From assembly GCA_039545315.1 (NCBI GenBank), contig BCIM01000007.1, positions 646,745 to 710,744 on the forward strand: a DNA stretch of 64,000 bases, in the 5' to 3' direction. Shown piece after piece: positions 32,352-43,831 of the stretch. Every line of letters begins with the position of its first letter. Position 1 is the stretch's first letter. The notes below the pieces were generated by a model, which had not been told where the DNA came from, made no database searches, and saw only the letters and a program-made list of their open reading frames with translations. Made by a program: the position numbers and the translations under genes. This DNA comes from Kondoa malvinella. Taxonomy: Eukaryota; Basidiomycota; Agaricostilbomycetes; Agaricostilbales; Kondoaceae.

Positions 32352-33821
32352 CTAGCTGTCTGTACCAAGGAAACCAGAGCGAGTGATCTGCACTGCTGTT
32401 CCTCCCATACACCTAAGCTCCAGCCGCTGAGGTGCTGCAGGGATGACATCCTCTTTGAGCATCTTCCTCCCCATTAAATCTGACGAGTATACCAACTTGA
32501 CCTCTAAACCTGTCGGTACCTCCACTGAAACCTTCTCAAAGATGACCCTCAACTCCTCAGATAAGGCTGCCATGTCCTGTTCATCGACACCATCCTCACT
32601 TTCCTGTCCCCAACGCGTTGACACTCGATAATAAGACTGAAGAGTACATTCTAACGATAGCTGAGCCAAAGCAGGAAACGTAGCGCGGCAGCAGAAAGCT
32701 TGGATCATCTCTTCTAAAGATGCCAGATAGGGAAACAGGTCCTTTAGGCGGCCGAGTGCTGAGAGGTGTACCTGGCGCAGCTGAAGATGTTGATGATGGG
32801 GAGGAAGAAGCGCGCGGACCAAGCCAGCTAGTGCATCGAGAGACCAGAACAAGGGTCTGCTTGTCGAGAAAAGGTATTCGAATTGAATCTTCAGCGTATC
32901 GAGGACCGGAAACATCGTAGAGATGCTATTAGTCGAGCCAGCAATATCGGGATCCATCAGGTGAAATCTGGCCAATTCCAGCAGCTTCAGTCGTTGCATC
33001 GGTTGATTGGACAGTGCAGTATGATAAAAGCTTGACATTGGACTCCCTTGTGCATCGTAGTACAGCTCTTCGAGAGCATTAGAGCCAGGCAGGAGTAGAT
33101 CTGGGCGACAATTCCAACCCAACCCTCTAAGATTTATACGTTTGACGCTGACCCAACCGCTTGGCCTCATCCATTGTGATTGAAACTCCGACAATTGATC
33201 GGGGAGATCGAGGGTATGCGGGCGAACAATGCTGATACAATTGTACAGCATGGCGTAGGCAGACGGTTCGGTTTTGTATGATACATGAGCCCGAAAAGAG
33301 AGGGACAGTAGCTTGACGGATGCGAGAGCAGTCCATAGTTGAGACATGTCAGGCAGATCAGTCGGAAGGTTTGGTACAGATGTGTTGCTGAAATCGATGC
33401 TGAGTGCCAAGTCACGCATAGCGGAGAGGCTCGATAGAAGACTGGCCATTCTGCTCAGCTCTGTTTTATGACCGGTCTCATAGTAATCTTGGTGCGCCTT
33501 TCGGGTGGAAGGCATGTTTGCTGGTAATGTATTGACGATCTTCCATTCAATGTCTTTGACGAAAGTCGCGAGATGAGGCTTGACTGATATGGTGTTGGCA
33601 AAGGCTGGGCTCTTGAGCTGTTCGCCATTAATCTTGCTGTATAGGAAAGGCAAGACAGCAGCGTAAAGTCGCTCTAGGCGTGAAGAGTCAAGAGGGCGTC
33701 CGTGCCTAGGTATGAACGACATACTGGAAGCCAGGCCAAGCAGTAACCAGTCCTTTGAAGATGCTTCTTGTGCTCTGAAGTGCTCAAATATCTCATTAAG
33801 GAGCTCTGTCGCCAGCAACAT
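32352..33821 (-). CDS. F-box-like protein with C-terminal LRR-type region
   Basis: A single exon of 489 aa if started at MLLATELLNEIFEHF; the frame is open to 34049 (565 aa). The N-terminus resembles a fungal F-box-like helix (LLNEIFEHF), followed by a long region with irregular leucine-rich segments (MRDLALSIDFSN, SVKLLSLSFRA, VKRINLRGLG). This layout is common in basidiomycete F-box proteins that recruit substrates to SCF ubiquitin ligases. No known partner can be named. It lacks introns, unusual in this window. It is divergent from the uL29m gene. Confidence 0.55.
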   Translation of the reverse strand: MLLATELLNEIFEHFRAQEASSKDWLLLGLASSMSFIPRHGRPLDSSRLERLYAAVLPFLYSKINGEQLKSPAFANTISVKPHLATFVKDIEWKIVNTLPANMPSTRKAHQDYYETGHKTELSRMASLLSSLSAMRDLALSIDFSNTSVPNLPTDLPDMSQLWTALASVKLLSLSFRAHVSYKTEPSAYAMLYNCISIVRPHTLDLPDQLSEFQSQWMRPSGWVSVKRINLRGLGWNCRPDLLLPGSNALEELYYDAQGSPMSSFYHTALSNQPMQRLKLLELARFHLMDPDIAGSTNSISTMFPVLDTLKIQFEYLFSTSRPLFWSLDALAGLVRALLPPHHQHLQLRQVHLSALGRLKDLFPYLASLEEMIQAFCCRATFPALAQLSLECTLQSYYRVSTRWGQESEDGVDEQDMAALSEELRVIFEKVSVEVPTGLEVKLVYSSDLMGRKMLKEDVIPAAPQRLELRCMGGTAVQITRSGFLGTDS

Positions 33822-34164
33822 AGCGTGTTGACTGTAAGTGGACAAGCCGTTTGAAGCAGAAACGGGAAACGTTTGTTTGAGGGTATGAGCTCGAAATTGC
33901 TGACAGTGAATCAGTCGGATTGGTTGGACAAGTTTAGGCAGCTGGGCTGGCAGGAATAATACGCAAGGGCTGATTCGTATGGGCTCAGGACTAGTCGTCG
34001 TGCATGATTTCGATCGGCAAAGGCACTCTTGAGCTGATGAAACGGTCACAGGCTGTTGCGCTGAGCTATTGCGTACTGCAGAAGTCCTAGTTTGAGAGCA
34101 ACCCGCTGAATATTTCCGACCCAGGTTGACCTCTGTCCATCACCTCGATACCCAAAGGCTCAAC

Positions 34165-35003
34165 ATGAACAGTCTTATAACGACTTTTCAACGTGCAGCC
34201 CTCACACCACCGCTTAGCCGAGGTATGCGTAACTCTGCTCTCAAAAAACTGCGCGCCTTCAATAAAGCTCGTCCGCCTACGTCGAAAGCGATTCCCGCAC
34301 GCAACAACCCGAAAAGGGACGCTACAGTGTATGGAATACCTAGAGTGAAGCAGCAAGTGGTCAGCAGGGATACTTGGGAGGACGAGACTCACCCGCTTTG
34401 GAAGTTCTTTAACAATAAAGAAGCTTTGAACCCGCCTGATCGTATAAGGGATAAAGCCAGTCTGTCCTCCTCTCAACATGGACGTAGGCGATGAGCTCAT
34501 ATGGCGAGAACAGGTCGATCTTGGAGTGCACCGGAATTGCGAACAAAGAGCTTTGAAGATTTACATCATTTGTGGTACATTCTGCTCAGGGAGAGGAACG
34601 CTTTGTATTCGGAAGCGGCGGAATGGAAGCGATGTGAGGTGAGGTTGTCATTTGGGTTTATTCAGGCGAAAATCTATCGGGTCAGTTGCTCCATTCCACC
34701 GCTTATAGTAAATACTGATGATGTATACAGTGTCGAAAAGGCATGGCGAGAATCAAATATGTCTTGAATGAAAGAAGAAGGGCAGCGATCGAAGCTGCTG
34801 CGATAATACAAGCAGAAGCCAAAGGCATCAAACCAGAAGATCGGACTCCTCTATTCAACAGATCAAGCAGGCCGCGGCCCAAGAAGGCAAAGAAAGGATT
34901 AATGCCTGGCACGTCGCCAAGGAGCAAAAAGGCCAAAGACTCATTTACGGAGACTGTTGTTGAACCCGCTCTGCCTGCACCGCAGACGCAGGGGACCGCT
35001 TAG
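34165..35003 (+). CDS. MRPL4: mitochondrial large-subunit ribosomal protein uL29m (MRPL4)
   Basis: Structural protein of the mitochondrial 54S subunit. Exons 34165-34462, about 34512-34639 and about 34731-35003. The N-terminus is basic and serine-rich, as expected for a mitochondrial presequence. The diagnostic segments are [10 protein letters not shown], then [20 protein letters not shown] and [19 protein letters not shown], then [12 protein letters not shown] after the second intron. This matches the MRP-L47/uL29m family, which reads (G)RSWxAxELRxKSFEDLHxLWYxxLKERN. The C-terminus is a lysine-rich extension. A minus-strand frame across 34087-34500 is an overlap shadow. Confidence 0.88.
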
Positions 35004-35225
35004 CTTGAATGGTATGTTACATATGTCCAGCTTCAGCGACACATGATTGCTGACATCAGTTGCTGCAGTATTATTGTGACAATTTGACGAGACTAGTAGC
35101 ATGGCTATATTTTCTTTTTGACAGTGCTGACCTCCGGTGACCTTCTTATTCATGATCTGTTTTCTCCATTCTGCACTGATAATCAACACTACCCACAAAT
35201 TTCGCATTATCACTCTCTACATCTT

Positions 35226-36226
35226 TCAGAGCTTCGCCGACACAGGCAGCAGATCCATCCCTATCGCCCCACCCAACGCTTTTAACGCCTCATCAGACTT
35301 TCCAGGCATTACACCTATTATCGACATCAGTCTCGCATCATTTCTTACCCACGAAAAGCATACGAATAGCTTTCATCCCAAATTTCTGCGAGGCTTTGCA
35401 ATTGATGCCTATATCATCCAAGAAAATCGCTTCACTGGGTTGAACGCCGATGATCCCTAGAGCGTGCTCGTAGAATCTTTGATCCGGTTTCCTATTCTCC
35501 TCTCAACACCCATGTCTGTAATACGGTAAAGGGATAGCATACCGATAGCCAACGATAGAAGATTCTATCCAGTGATCGAAAAGATTCTTGATTTCGTTTG
35601 CTTGTCGACCGAATGTTTCTAGTTCATCATTTGACGGAGTGGAGGATTGCGCGAATGTGTTTGTTAAAGCTGCGAGCTTGAAGCGACCGGAAGCTTGACA
35701 CGAAAAAGGTGAGCTTCATTCTGGAGCAACAAGCTGAGTGAACTGTACCTTTGATCTTGCGTATCGCTTGTTCTACTAATGGATCCGGTGCAGATGCTTC
35801 ACTCATCATCATTCTGTACAGCTGTTCTTTGCAATCAAACTCGCATAATATCGACCAGTAAGGGAAATATACCTCTCTACCATCTACTGTATAGCTCGTG
35901 GGTAAAGCTGGGCAATCCAAGTTTCTCGTCTTGCAGTATTTGCGATAGGCATCATTTCCCAGCTCGACTTGACTCAACGCAGGTCCAAAGTCCTTGATGA
36001 ATGTCTGCCAATTGATCTTGCCCGTCTCGTACTGCTGGAAAGGTCCCTTTTCGCCAATAGCGGCTGATAGACATGAGCAGGGAGTTCTTTCTAGATTGAC
36101 ACACTTACTGATCAGCGCATTGAGGTAGTCAAGAGGTAGCTGCAACGTTTTTTCGTATTTGCGTATGCCTGTTATGGGCGATCCTACGACGACTCCGCCT
36201 ACGTCAAAGCAAATTGCCTGGAACAT
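35226..36226 (-). CDS. HAD-superfamily hydrolase (subfamily IA, DxG type)
   Basis: Joined exons read MFQAICFDVGGVVVGSPI (motif I), then GPFQQYETGKINWQTF, KIK/ASGRFKLAALTNTFAQ (motif II), GYRKPDQRFYEHALGIIG (motif III Lys) and EAIFLDDIGINCKASQKFGM (motif IV), ending MDLLPVSAKL. This is the epoxide-hydrolase-N-terminal-like or ACAD10-like HAD group. The second Asp of the usual DxD is Gly (D-V-G), so phosphatase activity may be weak or altered. The substrate is unknown. Exon borders are all GT-AG, with introns of about 40-60 nt. Confidence 0.8.
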
Positions 36227-36503
36227 TGCTCGTTGTGTCTTTGAAGGGCTCTAGCCTTTCTTCCGGCGATGTTTGCAACAGCACAGTTCTTCACGAGAGC
36301 AGAGCAGTGTATTATAGAGCAGCCTCGAGCAGATCAGAGAGCAGAAGTCAAATTCACATGCATGACAGTTGCAAGTCAACAAGCTTGAACCATTGAGAAA
36401 GCAATCTACATTATTGCAGCTCTGCTAGACGTGCCCTTCCCAAATAAGTTATCGTTTGACGTGTCGTGATGTACAGTAGCTTGCCCGCCGAGGCATAGTG
36501 CGA

Positions 36504-38331
36504 TCAATCTTCTTCCGCGTCCTTCTTCTCTTGCTCTGCCTGGCCAGCAGCATACGCCGATCGCTCACGCAACGTATGACCATGTCGATAAAAGATGTAT
36601 GCACTGCGACAAGCGTCAGCTACGCCCACGAGCGAAGAAGAAAAGCGAACGGTATCGCTACCAGCAGACTGCATCCTGCTAATACAGTACTTCCCCATTG
36701 GTAGGAATATTTGTCGCCTATAAGTGAGCTATAAGACTAGAGAAGCTACAGTGTAGTCAAATGTTGCTTACCTATCGATTGATAGAATTGTGCAGCAAAG
36801 AGCGAACAGCATCCGCTCAGCACATCTCGCATCCATCCATTCCCACCTGTCATATCGGCAGCACACGTAAGTTTCGAGCGACTAAGGAACTCCACCACTG
36901 ACCAGTAGCTGATGCAGCATGTTTTCCATACGCAGCGACCGTATAATCGATCGAAGTCAAATAAGCCGTGTAATTGGCTACGGCGATCAGAACAGTCGAG
37001 ACCATAGGTATCCAGTAGTTTGAGCCAACGAGGAAAGGCGCGCTCGTCCAGGCAAAGATGAGTAGACCAAGAGGTTCAAGTGGGACCAGGTAAAGCAACC
37101 ATTTCAGTCGAGATTCTGGAGCCAGCTTGTCTGGGTCGTCTCGTCGAAGCTTTTGCTGTATCCTGATGGAAGGAAAGTAGAGGAAGAAAGCGATAATGTA
37201 GCCTATGGTTAGCGGGACGAAAGCTAGAGCGATGCCTGCTTTTTGTATGCCTGGTTTGATATATGAGCGGGTTGACCTAATGTGGAATGAAGTTGCGCTG
37301 ACCCCATTGTTTGTAGACAAGTGGGAAACTTTCGATGAAGATAAAGATCAAAGCATCCGAAAAGCCTGAAAGCAGCGATAGAAAGAGCACGATCGGTTCC
37401 GTTGCCAACATCTTGTAAGGACGACATGTTCTGGATACGTCGTAAGTAAATACTTGACGCTTACGTGAGGCTTACACTTTGACTATCCCTTTGAAAGAAA
37501 GAGGTTCAATCTCGCCTGGACCGTAGATGTTGCTCTGTCCTTCTTGCTCCCTTCTTCGCTTGGCTTCCCGATCCAGCAACACATCAGGGCATGTTTCGGG
37601 CACAAAGATCAAGTGCAAGGCTTGAGAGACGATGCCAAAGATTAGCTGACTTGCAAGCTATTACTCTTTTTAGCTGGTGCTTGAGAGAAACAGGGAAGAG
37701 TGCTCGCGTTCCATCTCCAATTCGTGTATTGTTGCATGATTGCTCCTGCCATTCCGCCTATCACTGCACCCAGCACAGACGCCAGGACGATGAAAGAGAC
37801 TGCGTATTGCTGATTCGCGGGCTTGTATAGATCCGCTACCATTCCGATTGTGACACTTCCTATCGATACAAATCAGCTAGAAATGCGCCCTGTACTGATA
37901 GACGGACCTCCAGCAGAAGAGAGACCCGCTAGCGTCCTTGCTGCCAACAACACGCGTAGACTAGGCGCGAAAGTGCCCATGAGACTAAAAGCATTGACAA
38001 GCAGCATGGAGAGCTGCATGATTTTGACTCTTCCAAATGTTTCACTGAAAGGCGCAAACAGTTCACATCCGAACCCATAAGCGATCAGAAAGAGCGCTTG
38101 ACCAAGTCTCGCTTTCCTCTCGGATGACTTGAATTCTTCTGCTACTCCTTCCACAGCGAAACCATAGGCTGACGCATTGTAGTTCATAGAGATTTGGACA
38201 ATGAAGATGACTGTGAGGATGATCCATTTTTTGCTTGTTGACGCATCAAAGAATAAGACTTCTGGAGCGTGTTTCGCTTTCAATTCCTTCTTTTCCTTCC
38301 TTAAGAAAGGCGTTTGCTCGTTTGCTGGCAT
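36504..38331 (-). CDS. MFS transporter, DHA1/polyamine-exporter type
   Basis: Multi-exon membrane protein starting MPANEQTPFLRKEKKELKAK. Twelve hydrophobic helices are spread over the exons: KKWIILTVIFIVQISMNYNA, a LFLIAYGFGCELFAPFSETF segment (motif A-like region) and VLLAARTLAGLSSAGG. SVTIGMVADLYKP follows, then QQYAVSFIVLASVLGAVIGG and, after the central loop, FVPLTIGYIIAFFLYFP and APFLVGSNYWIPMVSTVLI. The layout fits DHA1 drug or polyamine antiporters of the fungal plasma membrane; substrate unknown. The end is basic and acidic (AEQEKKDAEED). Confidence 0.82.
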
Positions 38332-38929
38332 CGCGACCGAGCTATTCCGCGCTTCAATACAAGGACCAGCTGGCGAAAGCTGGATGGTACAGGCGACTTA
38401 GGTGATATGCTTGACAGTGTTGTGTTACAACGAGCGAGCAAAGTCGTGCGTGATACAACCGTTGCAGAATAAGGAGAGAAAAAGATTTTCAAAAAGCGTG
38501 GAGAAGCAGGATCGGGACTTGGCACGTCATGTGATGAGGTGCGCGCGTGGTGACGTATACCGCGTATGACACCTGCTGTTTGCGTAGGAGGGCGTACTCC
38601 AATAAGCAAGGTCTGCTCGCGTAGAATAGCTAATATATAGCGCTGCATTCTCATTGCTGCATAGCCTATGATGTCAGGCATACAACAAGTTTTGAGATTA
38701 CAGCAGTCGGTAGGTGTCGCTGTCAGGCTTCGAGAATGCGAGCCGTAGCTATAAGAAGGTGCAGAGGCAGAAACGACAGAATGCTGCTATTGTGTGACCT
38801 GCGACATGGTCGTCGAAGCCGGATTAAAGGACGGAGGCTGACGAGGCAAAGGACGGAGACTTCCGCATTGACCAAAAAACTCGCTCGCATGAGCGTGGCT
38901 CTCTCTCTTTCCCCCTACTATTTTCTGTA
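38332..38929. promoter_or_regulatory. divergent promoter region between MFS transporter and DEF1
   Basis: About 600 bp separates the two divergent start codons. The stretch just before DEF1 is pyrimidine-rich (TCTCTCTCTTTCCCCCTACT). No gene or repeat was recognised in it. Confidence 0.5.
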
Positions 38930-41900
38930 ATGTCTGAAGCGATACCAAACGGCGTCAAGCCACAAAACAGCTCTCAACGACCTTCCAATAACCGTGGAGG
39001 TCGAGGTGGAAACAGTCGAGGCGGCTTTCGTGGTGGTCAATCTCGCGCTGCCCCTTCAAGGCAACAGCAATCTTCAGCTCAGGATGAGTCAGATGATGCA
39101 GAAGTACAAGCTCTGAGGTCGAAATACGGCAAAGACCAACTGCCTTTGATCAAAGAATTGTTTCAAGACTGGTCAGACGAGGTAAGGCGTCGACCTCTTG
39201 CAGCTGCAGGCCCGTCGTAATGACCTCTTGGGCATGTTATAGAACCTGCTCTACACTCTGAAAGATGCGTCTGGTGATCTAGAAACGGCAATTGCTAGAA
39301 TTACAGAAGGTCAGCCTGAAAAATCATGCAACACGGTATAGCTCAAATTTCTGATACAACACCTTGAATGAATAGGGCATGCTCAACAGTGGGAGGCCGC
39401 CAAACCTAAAAAGACCAAAGTCGCACCGGCTGCGAGAGAACCTCTGCAAACCAACCAATCGCAGCCAATCGCATCTTTGCAAGCTGGTGCTGGTCGTGGA
39501 GGTGCTCGTACTCGCGGAGGTCAGTACAAGCATCCTCTCGACATTTGCTTTCTTTTAAGAATGGTTTGGTGTTGACAGAAATGCGCGGTCGAGGTGGGTT
39601 TGCAGGACGAGGCGGAAGAGGAACAGGACGAGGTGCAGGCTTTGCAGCTCCTTCTTCGCGGCCAGCGCAAGCCTCTACGCCAATTGCACCGGTCACGAGC
39701 GAGAATCTACCATCGCTCGAGATCCCTCCGGCAAGCGAAGATGCTACAACGGATGCAGGAATTGATACAGACACAATCAGCAACGCAGCTACAACAGGAG
39801 GAGATACACCATTAGCAGGAAGCACACCAGCATTCGGTACACCAGCGTCGTCTGTGCCTACGGCAGGCGTCTGGGCAGGCTGGGGCAAGCAAAGAGTCAA
39901 GCCCGCAGCGCCTGTCACACCCACCGTCTCGCAATCAATTCCAACTGGCCCAAAAGCTATGCAAGCTCCTCAAGCTCCTCCTGTTTCTGCAACACCTTCC
40001 GCTCAAGCTCCAGAAGCTTCACCTGCACCTACAGAAATTCCCACCACTTCATCCAACCCTGTTGCTGCACCTCCTTCAGCACCTCCTACTGGTCCAGCCA
40101 AAGCAGCACCAAGTCGACCTACACCAAATTCAGGCAGATCATGGGCTCAAATGGTCAAGTGAGTTAGAATCACATGCTTTCTCAACGCAGCTAACCAATG
40201 GTTTTAGACCTGTCGAGCAACCAAAACCTGTCCCACCTCCCCAAATCTCAGGTGCTTCTCTTCCACCACCAGCAGCGAATGCATCATCGCAAGCACAACA
40301 CGTCTCCCCTCCAAGTCGCGTAGAGGACGAAACAGACTACATTGTCATTCCGTCTCAAGTACCTACCGACCCATGGGCCTCTACTCCTGCTGCAGCACCG
40401 CAAGAAGGAGAAGGTTGGGCAGAGACTGTACTTTCTTCCTCTGACAACCAAGAAGTCGCTATCAATCAACAAACATTCCATCATGCTGCTGGATCGCCAG
40501 ATCTGGCTGCTGCTATGCCTCAAGCTGGTGCTGATCCAGCTGGACCAATCTCGTTATCCGAAGACAAGGAAGAACAACCTGTTGCTGCTCAATTGGAAGC
40601 GCAAGTAGAAGCTTCTGAAGCACCTCCAGGATTCGAAAAGAAGAGTAGCCCTGTAGTGCAAAAAGCTGAAGCGCCTAGTGCTGCGAATGGGTTGATGGAT
40701 CGGGTTGGTGTGCAATTTGGTAGTTTGGGTCTGTTTGATCAGCAAGCGCCTGCTCAGCCTCAACAGCCGCAAGAGGAAAGCAGACCTGCTCATCAAGATA
40801 TGCAGGAAAGGACTAGGTAGGTCTAAAGCTAGTATGAGGCAGACTGTGTCTGACTAGCATTTGTCGCCTACAGCTACCAACCATCAGCCATCAACGAAGC
40901 TCGCCCAAGCCAAAGTCACTACGAGCCACAATCTCAGCAAGCTCAAGCTCCTCAGTCTCAGCAACAGCAACCTCCTATGCAGCAGCAGTATTCCCAGCAA
41001 GGCTACCCAGGTCAACAGAGCTACGGTCACCCTCAACAGCAGCAGCAACAGTATGCTCAGCCTACTGCGTCGTATCAACAACCAGGTCAAAACTTTGCTT
41101 CCGCTTACTTGCAAAACTCGCAAATGCAGCAGCAGCAACATCACGAGCACTCTCCTTCACCTTACCAAGCACCTTCAGGTCCTCAAGCTGCTGCACAATC
41201 GCCTTATGCACCACTAGGATCAGCTGGTCAGCAAGATGCCCACTCCTCCTCGCCTTACTTCCAAGGTCACGCGCCTTCTCCGGCTCATTCGATGGCTCAG
41301 CAGCAGCAAGGCATGCAAGCGCAGCAACAGCCTCAGGCAGCTTCGGCTTATGCGGCTTTCAATTCGCTACATGGTATGCAACAACAGCCTGTTCTACAAC
41401 AGCAGAGCCAGAGTCCTTTCGGCGCTCCTCAGCAACAGGACTACAGTCACATGTATGGTACGCCTCAACAGCAGGACAGTCTGCGCGGATTGGTCAGTGA
41501 AGCTATGATGTGTATCCATATTTACTCATCTTTGGTCTTTCTGCTGACAGTACGGCTACGGTGGCTACCCAGACCCAAACAGCGCTCAATCACCAGCTAG
41601 CTATCAGCCAAGCCGTGGTGCTAGCCAATCTGACGAAACCAGCAAAGCATCAGCTGGATCGACTCCTTCGCAGCAAGTGTCGCAACACCCTCATCAACAA
41701 GGCTACATGCAACCTTCTCCTTACGCTTACCCTTACGGCTACCCTCCATACGGCTACCCTCAACAAGCTGCTTTCCAGCCCGGACCTTATGGATACCCTC
41801 AACAAGGTCAATACCCAGGCATGAGCGGACGTCCACCTTTCGCTAGCCAGCAATCAGCCGGTCAACAACCCTCGCCTTACCGTACCGGTCTACCTGGACC

Positions 41901-42063
41901 AGCATCGTACGGTCAATCAAGCTATGGTCAGCAGTACGGCCAGCAGAACCAGTACATGCAGTACGGTGCTGCGGCTCAGCAACAACAGCCAGGTGGCAGA
42001 GGACAAGCGCAAGACCGCAACCTGCCCAATGACTACAAGAACAGCGCGTTTGGTGAATTTTGA
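38930..42063 (+). CDS. DEF1: RNA polymerase II degradation factor Def1-like (CUE + Gln-rich)
   Basis: Def1 helps ubiquitylate and remove stalled RNA polymerase II. The N-terminus is Gly/Arg-rich (NRGGRGGNSRGGFRGG). A CUE domain reads PLIKELFQDWSDE/NLLYTLKDASGDLETAIARI across intron 1. A second Arg-Gly-Gly block (RGRGGFAGRGGRGTGRG), a long Pro/Ala/Ser-rich region, and a ~400-residue Gln-rich C-terminus follow, with many QQQ tracts and a YPYGYPPYGYPQQ-type repeat. The end is NDYKNSAFGEF. Fungal Def1 is processed near its Gln-rich half so that the N-terminus enters the nucleus. The low-complexity region is prion-like. The gene has about six introns. Confidence 0.87.
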
Positions 42064-42490
42064 AGGATGAAAAGGACAAGTCGGAAATCGTCTTCAGTTT
42101 GGGATATGACTTCTTTTGCATTGCCAGTTTCGTAATCGGTGCTGTACTCTTCTACTCGTCGCTATTGTGTGGTTGCTACTCGGCTGCGTTGGCAGATACT
42201 GTTCCCGTTCCGCTTCTTGCCCTGTCTGCAGCGCTCTCTGGCGGTCAGCTCACAGCAGCTCACACGTACGCCGTCTATTCCTGGTTGGCCCACGCTTCCG
42301 CCGCTTCCACGATGCTCTTCTACGCCGCAAATCGCTCGCTCCCCTTTCTTTCTGAAAAAAAGATCTCGAGCTGCATAATAGGGGTCAAAGCGGCAGAGGT
42401 CTTTTTTCTCTTGCAGTCCGTCTGTGGCTTTTCCTTTTCCGCTCTGTTATTCAAAATTATACTTTCCTTCTGTTTCAATCGCGCTTCAAT
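42064..42490. other. intergenic region, CT-rich leader of the next gene
   Basis: No gene recognised. Open frames here are T/C-rich artefacts. The last ~150 bp before 42491 are pyrimidine-rich, consistent with a promoter and leader of the secreted protein gene. Confidence 0.5.
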
Positions 42491-43568
42491 ATGCTTGTCA
42501 CTCCTTTTAAAATCGTCGCTCTTTTCACTTTCGCTTGCACCGCTCTGGCAGTCAAGACTCCTGCTTGGAACATCCAGACAGTCCAGTACTCACCAGAATA
42601 CAACTCGAACGAGTATACATCGCCAGAAAATCGCTTGAATGGCTTTACGCATTATTGTGAGTTTTCCTTGATCGGGCGCGTCGATTAAACTCAACAGACT
42701 TTGCTAGTTCGAGAGAAGTGCCTTCAGTGGTGTGGCTTGCACAATGGGCATCACAACATGGTAATCACGTAAGCCACCTGAACGCGTCTCTTTGACTTTC
42801 GCTGATGGACGGTCGCAGTCCTCTTCGCAAGGCAAATACTGCCAGTGTCAGCTGCTACTGCTGCGTGAGCTTGATCTGTTATGCTGCCTGGCCTAATTGA
42901 TGATTGAGACTAGCCGCACTCGCCTACAAACAATGGCCTGTGCTATACTCAAGCCGAACCATACAGCTCAACAGATCAGCTTGGCCCACTTCAGGTGAGT
43001 AGACCTGCCCGAAACTGGTCCGGTCAAGCTGACTGGTGTCCAGTACTGCACCACGGAAGTCGTATCAATGCTGAAATCAACAAAAGTCAGCCGTATCAAT
43101 CAGTCAGCGATTGAAAAGACAAGCGTTCCAGCTTTACAGGCTACTGCGTGAGCTGAGTAGTCTTTGGAAGAGTATCCACTTATGTTCTAGATACAGACAT
43201 CTCGTAGCTGGCGCCGAAGTCAATTTCCGCTGGAAAATGCCCGTATCGCAAATCGGTGGTGGCTACTTTGCGCTTTTCAAGAAAGGCACAGAGTAAGCTC
43301 TTCTCACGATGCGTATATCAGAGGCTGATACAAACACAGAACTGCTCTCGTCAAGCTATCACCTCAATACTCCGCAACAACTCCAGCTGCAATGTCTGGA
43401 TCAATTCAAGTCTATATCCAAAGCAGCAAATCTATTGCACCCCTATACACTGTAGCTCAAGCGTATGTCCTCATCATCGCTGCCGCAGACCTAAATCTGA
43501 TGCTGACTGGCAGAACCTTCAATATCGCCCCAAGAACAAAACGGGTTTTGCCTATGCGTCTGATCTGA
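42491..43568 (+). CDS. secreted protein of unknown function
   Basis: Eight exons can be joined in one frame. The N-terminus is a classic signal peptide (LVTPFKIVALFTFACTALA). The mature part reads KTPAWNIQTVQYSPEYNSNE, YFASSREVPSVVWLAQWASQ, SSSQGKYCQCQLLLLP, TNNGLCYTQAEPYSS, YCTTEVVSML, EVNFRWKMPVSQIGGGYFAL and SGSIQVYIQSSKS. Five cysteines and no transmembrane segment or GPI signal are seen. The later part looks beta-strand-rich. I do not recognise a family. It follows DEF1 on the same strand. A role at the cell surface or outside is the only inference. Confidence 0.6.
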
Positions 43569-43831
43569 GGTTTTTCATCCTGGATATAGGGGTATAATAG
43601 GGGTATAGTTTTATCAGTAGGGGTTGTGTGAATACCGACAGAAGGGCTTGGAGTAGGTTAATGGAGGGGGTTTGCGGAAACATATTTCAATGCACACCCA
43701 ACAGATCCAGTTCCACAACCCGAGACTAACAAATACACATAACATCACAAGCTATAAACAGCATCGCATTCTATCCCCACATCAGCTTAATTTAACTTAC
43801 TGAATGAGAAGGCTCACCACCAACAATGCCC

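Noticed and set aside
34087..34500. A long minus-strand open frame (137 aa)
   Set aside because: It lies opposite the uL29m gene, whose exons carry a clear conserved family signature.
40284..41853. Many plus and minus frames of 70-118 aa rich in Leu, Ser or Gln
   Set aside because: They are shadow frames of the low-complexity Gln/Pro-rich half of DEF1.
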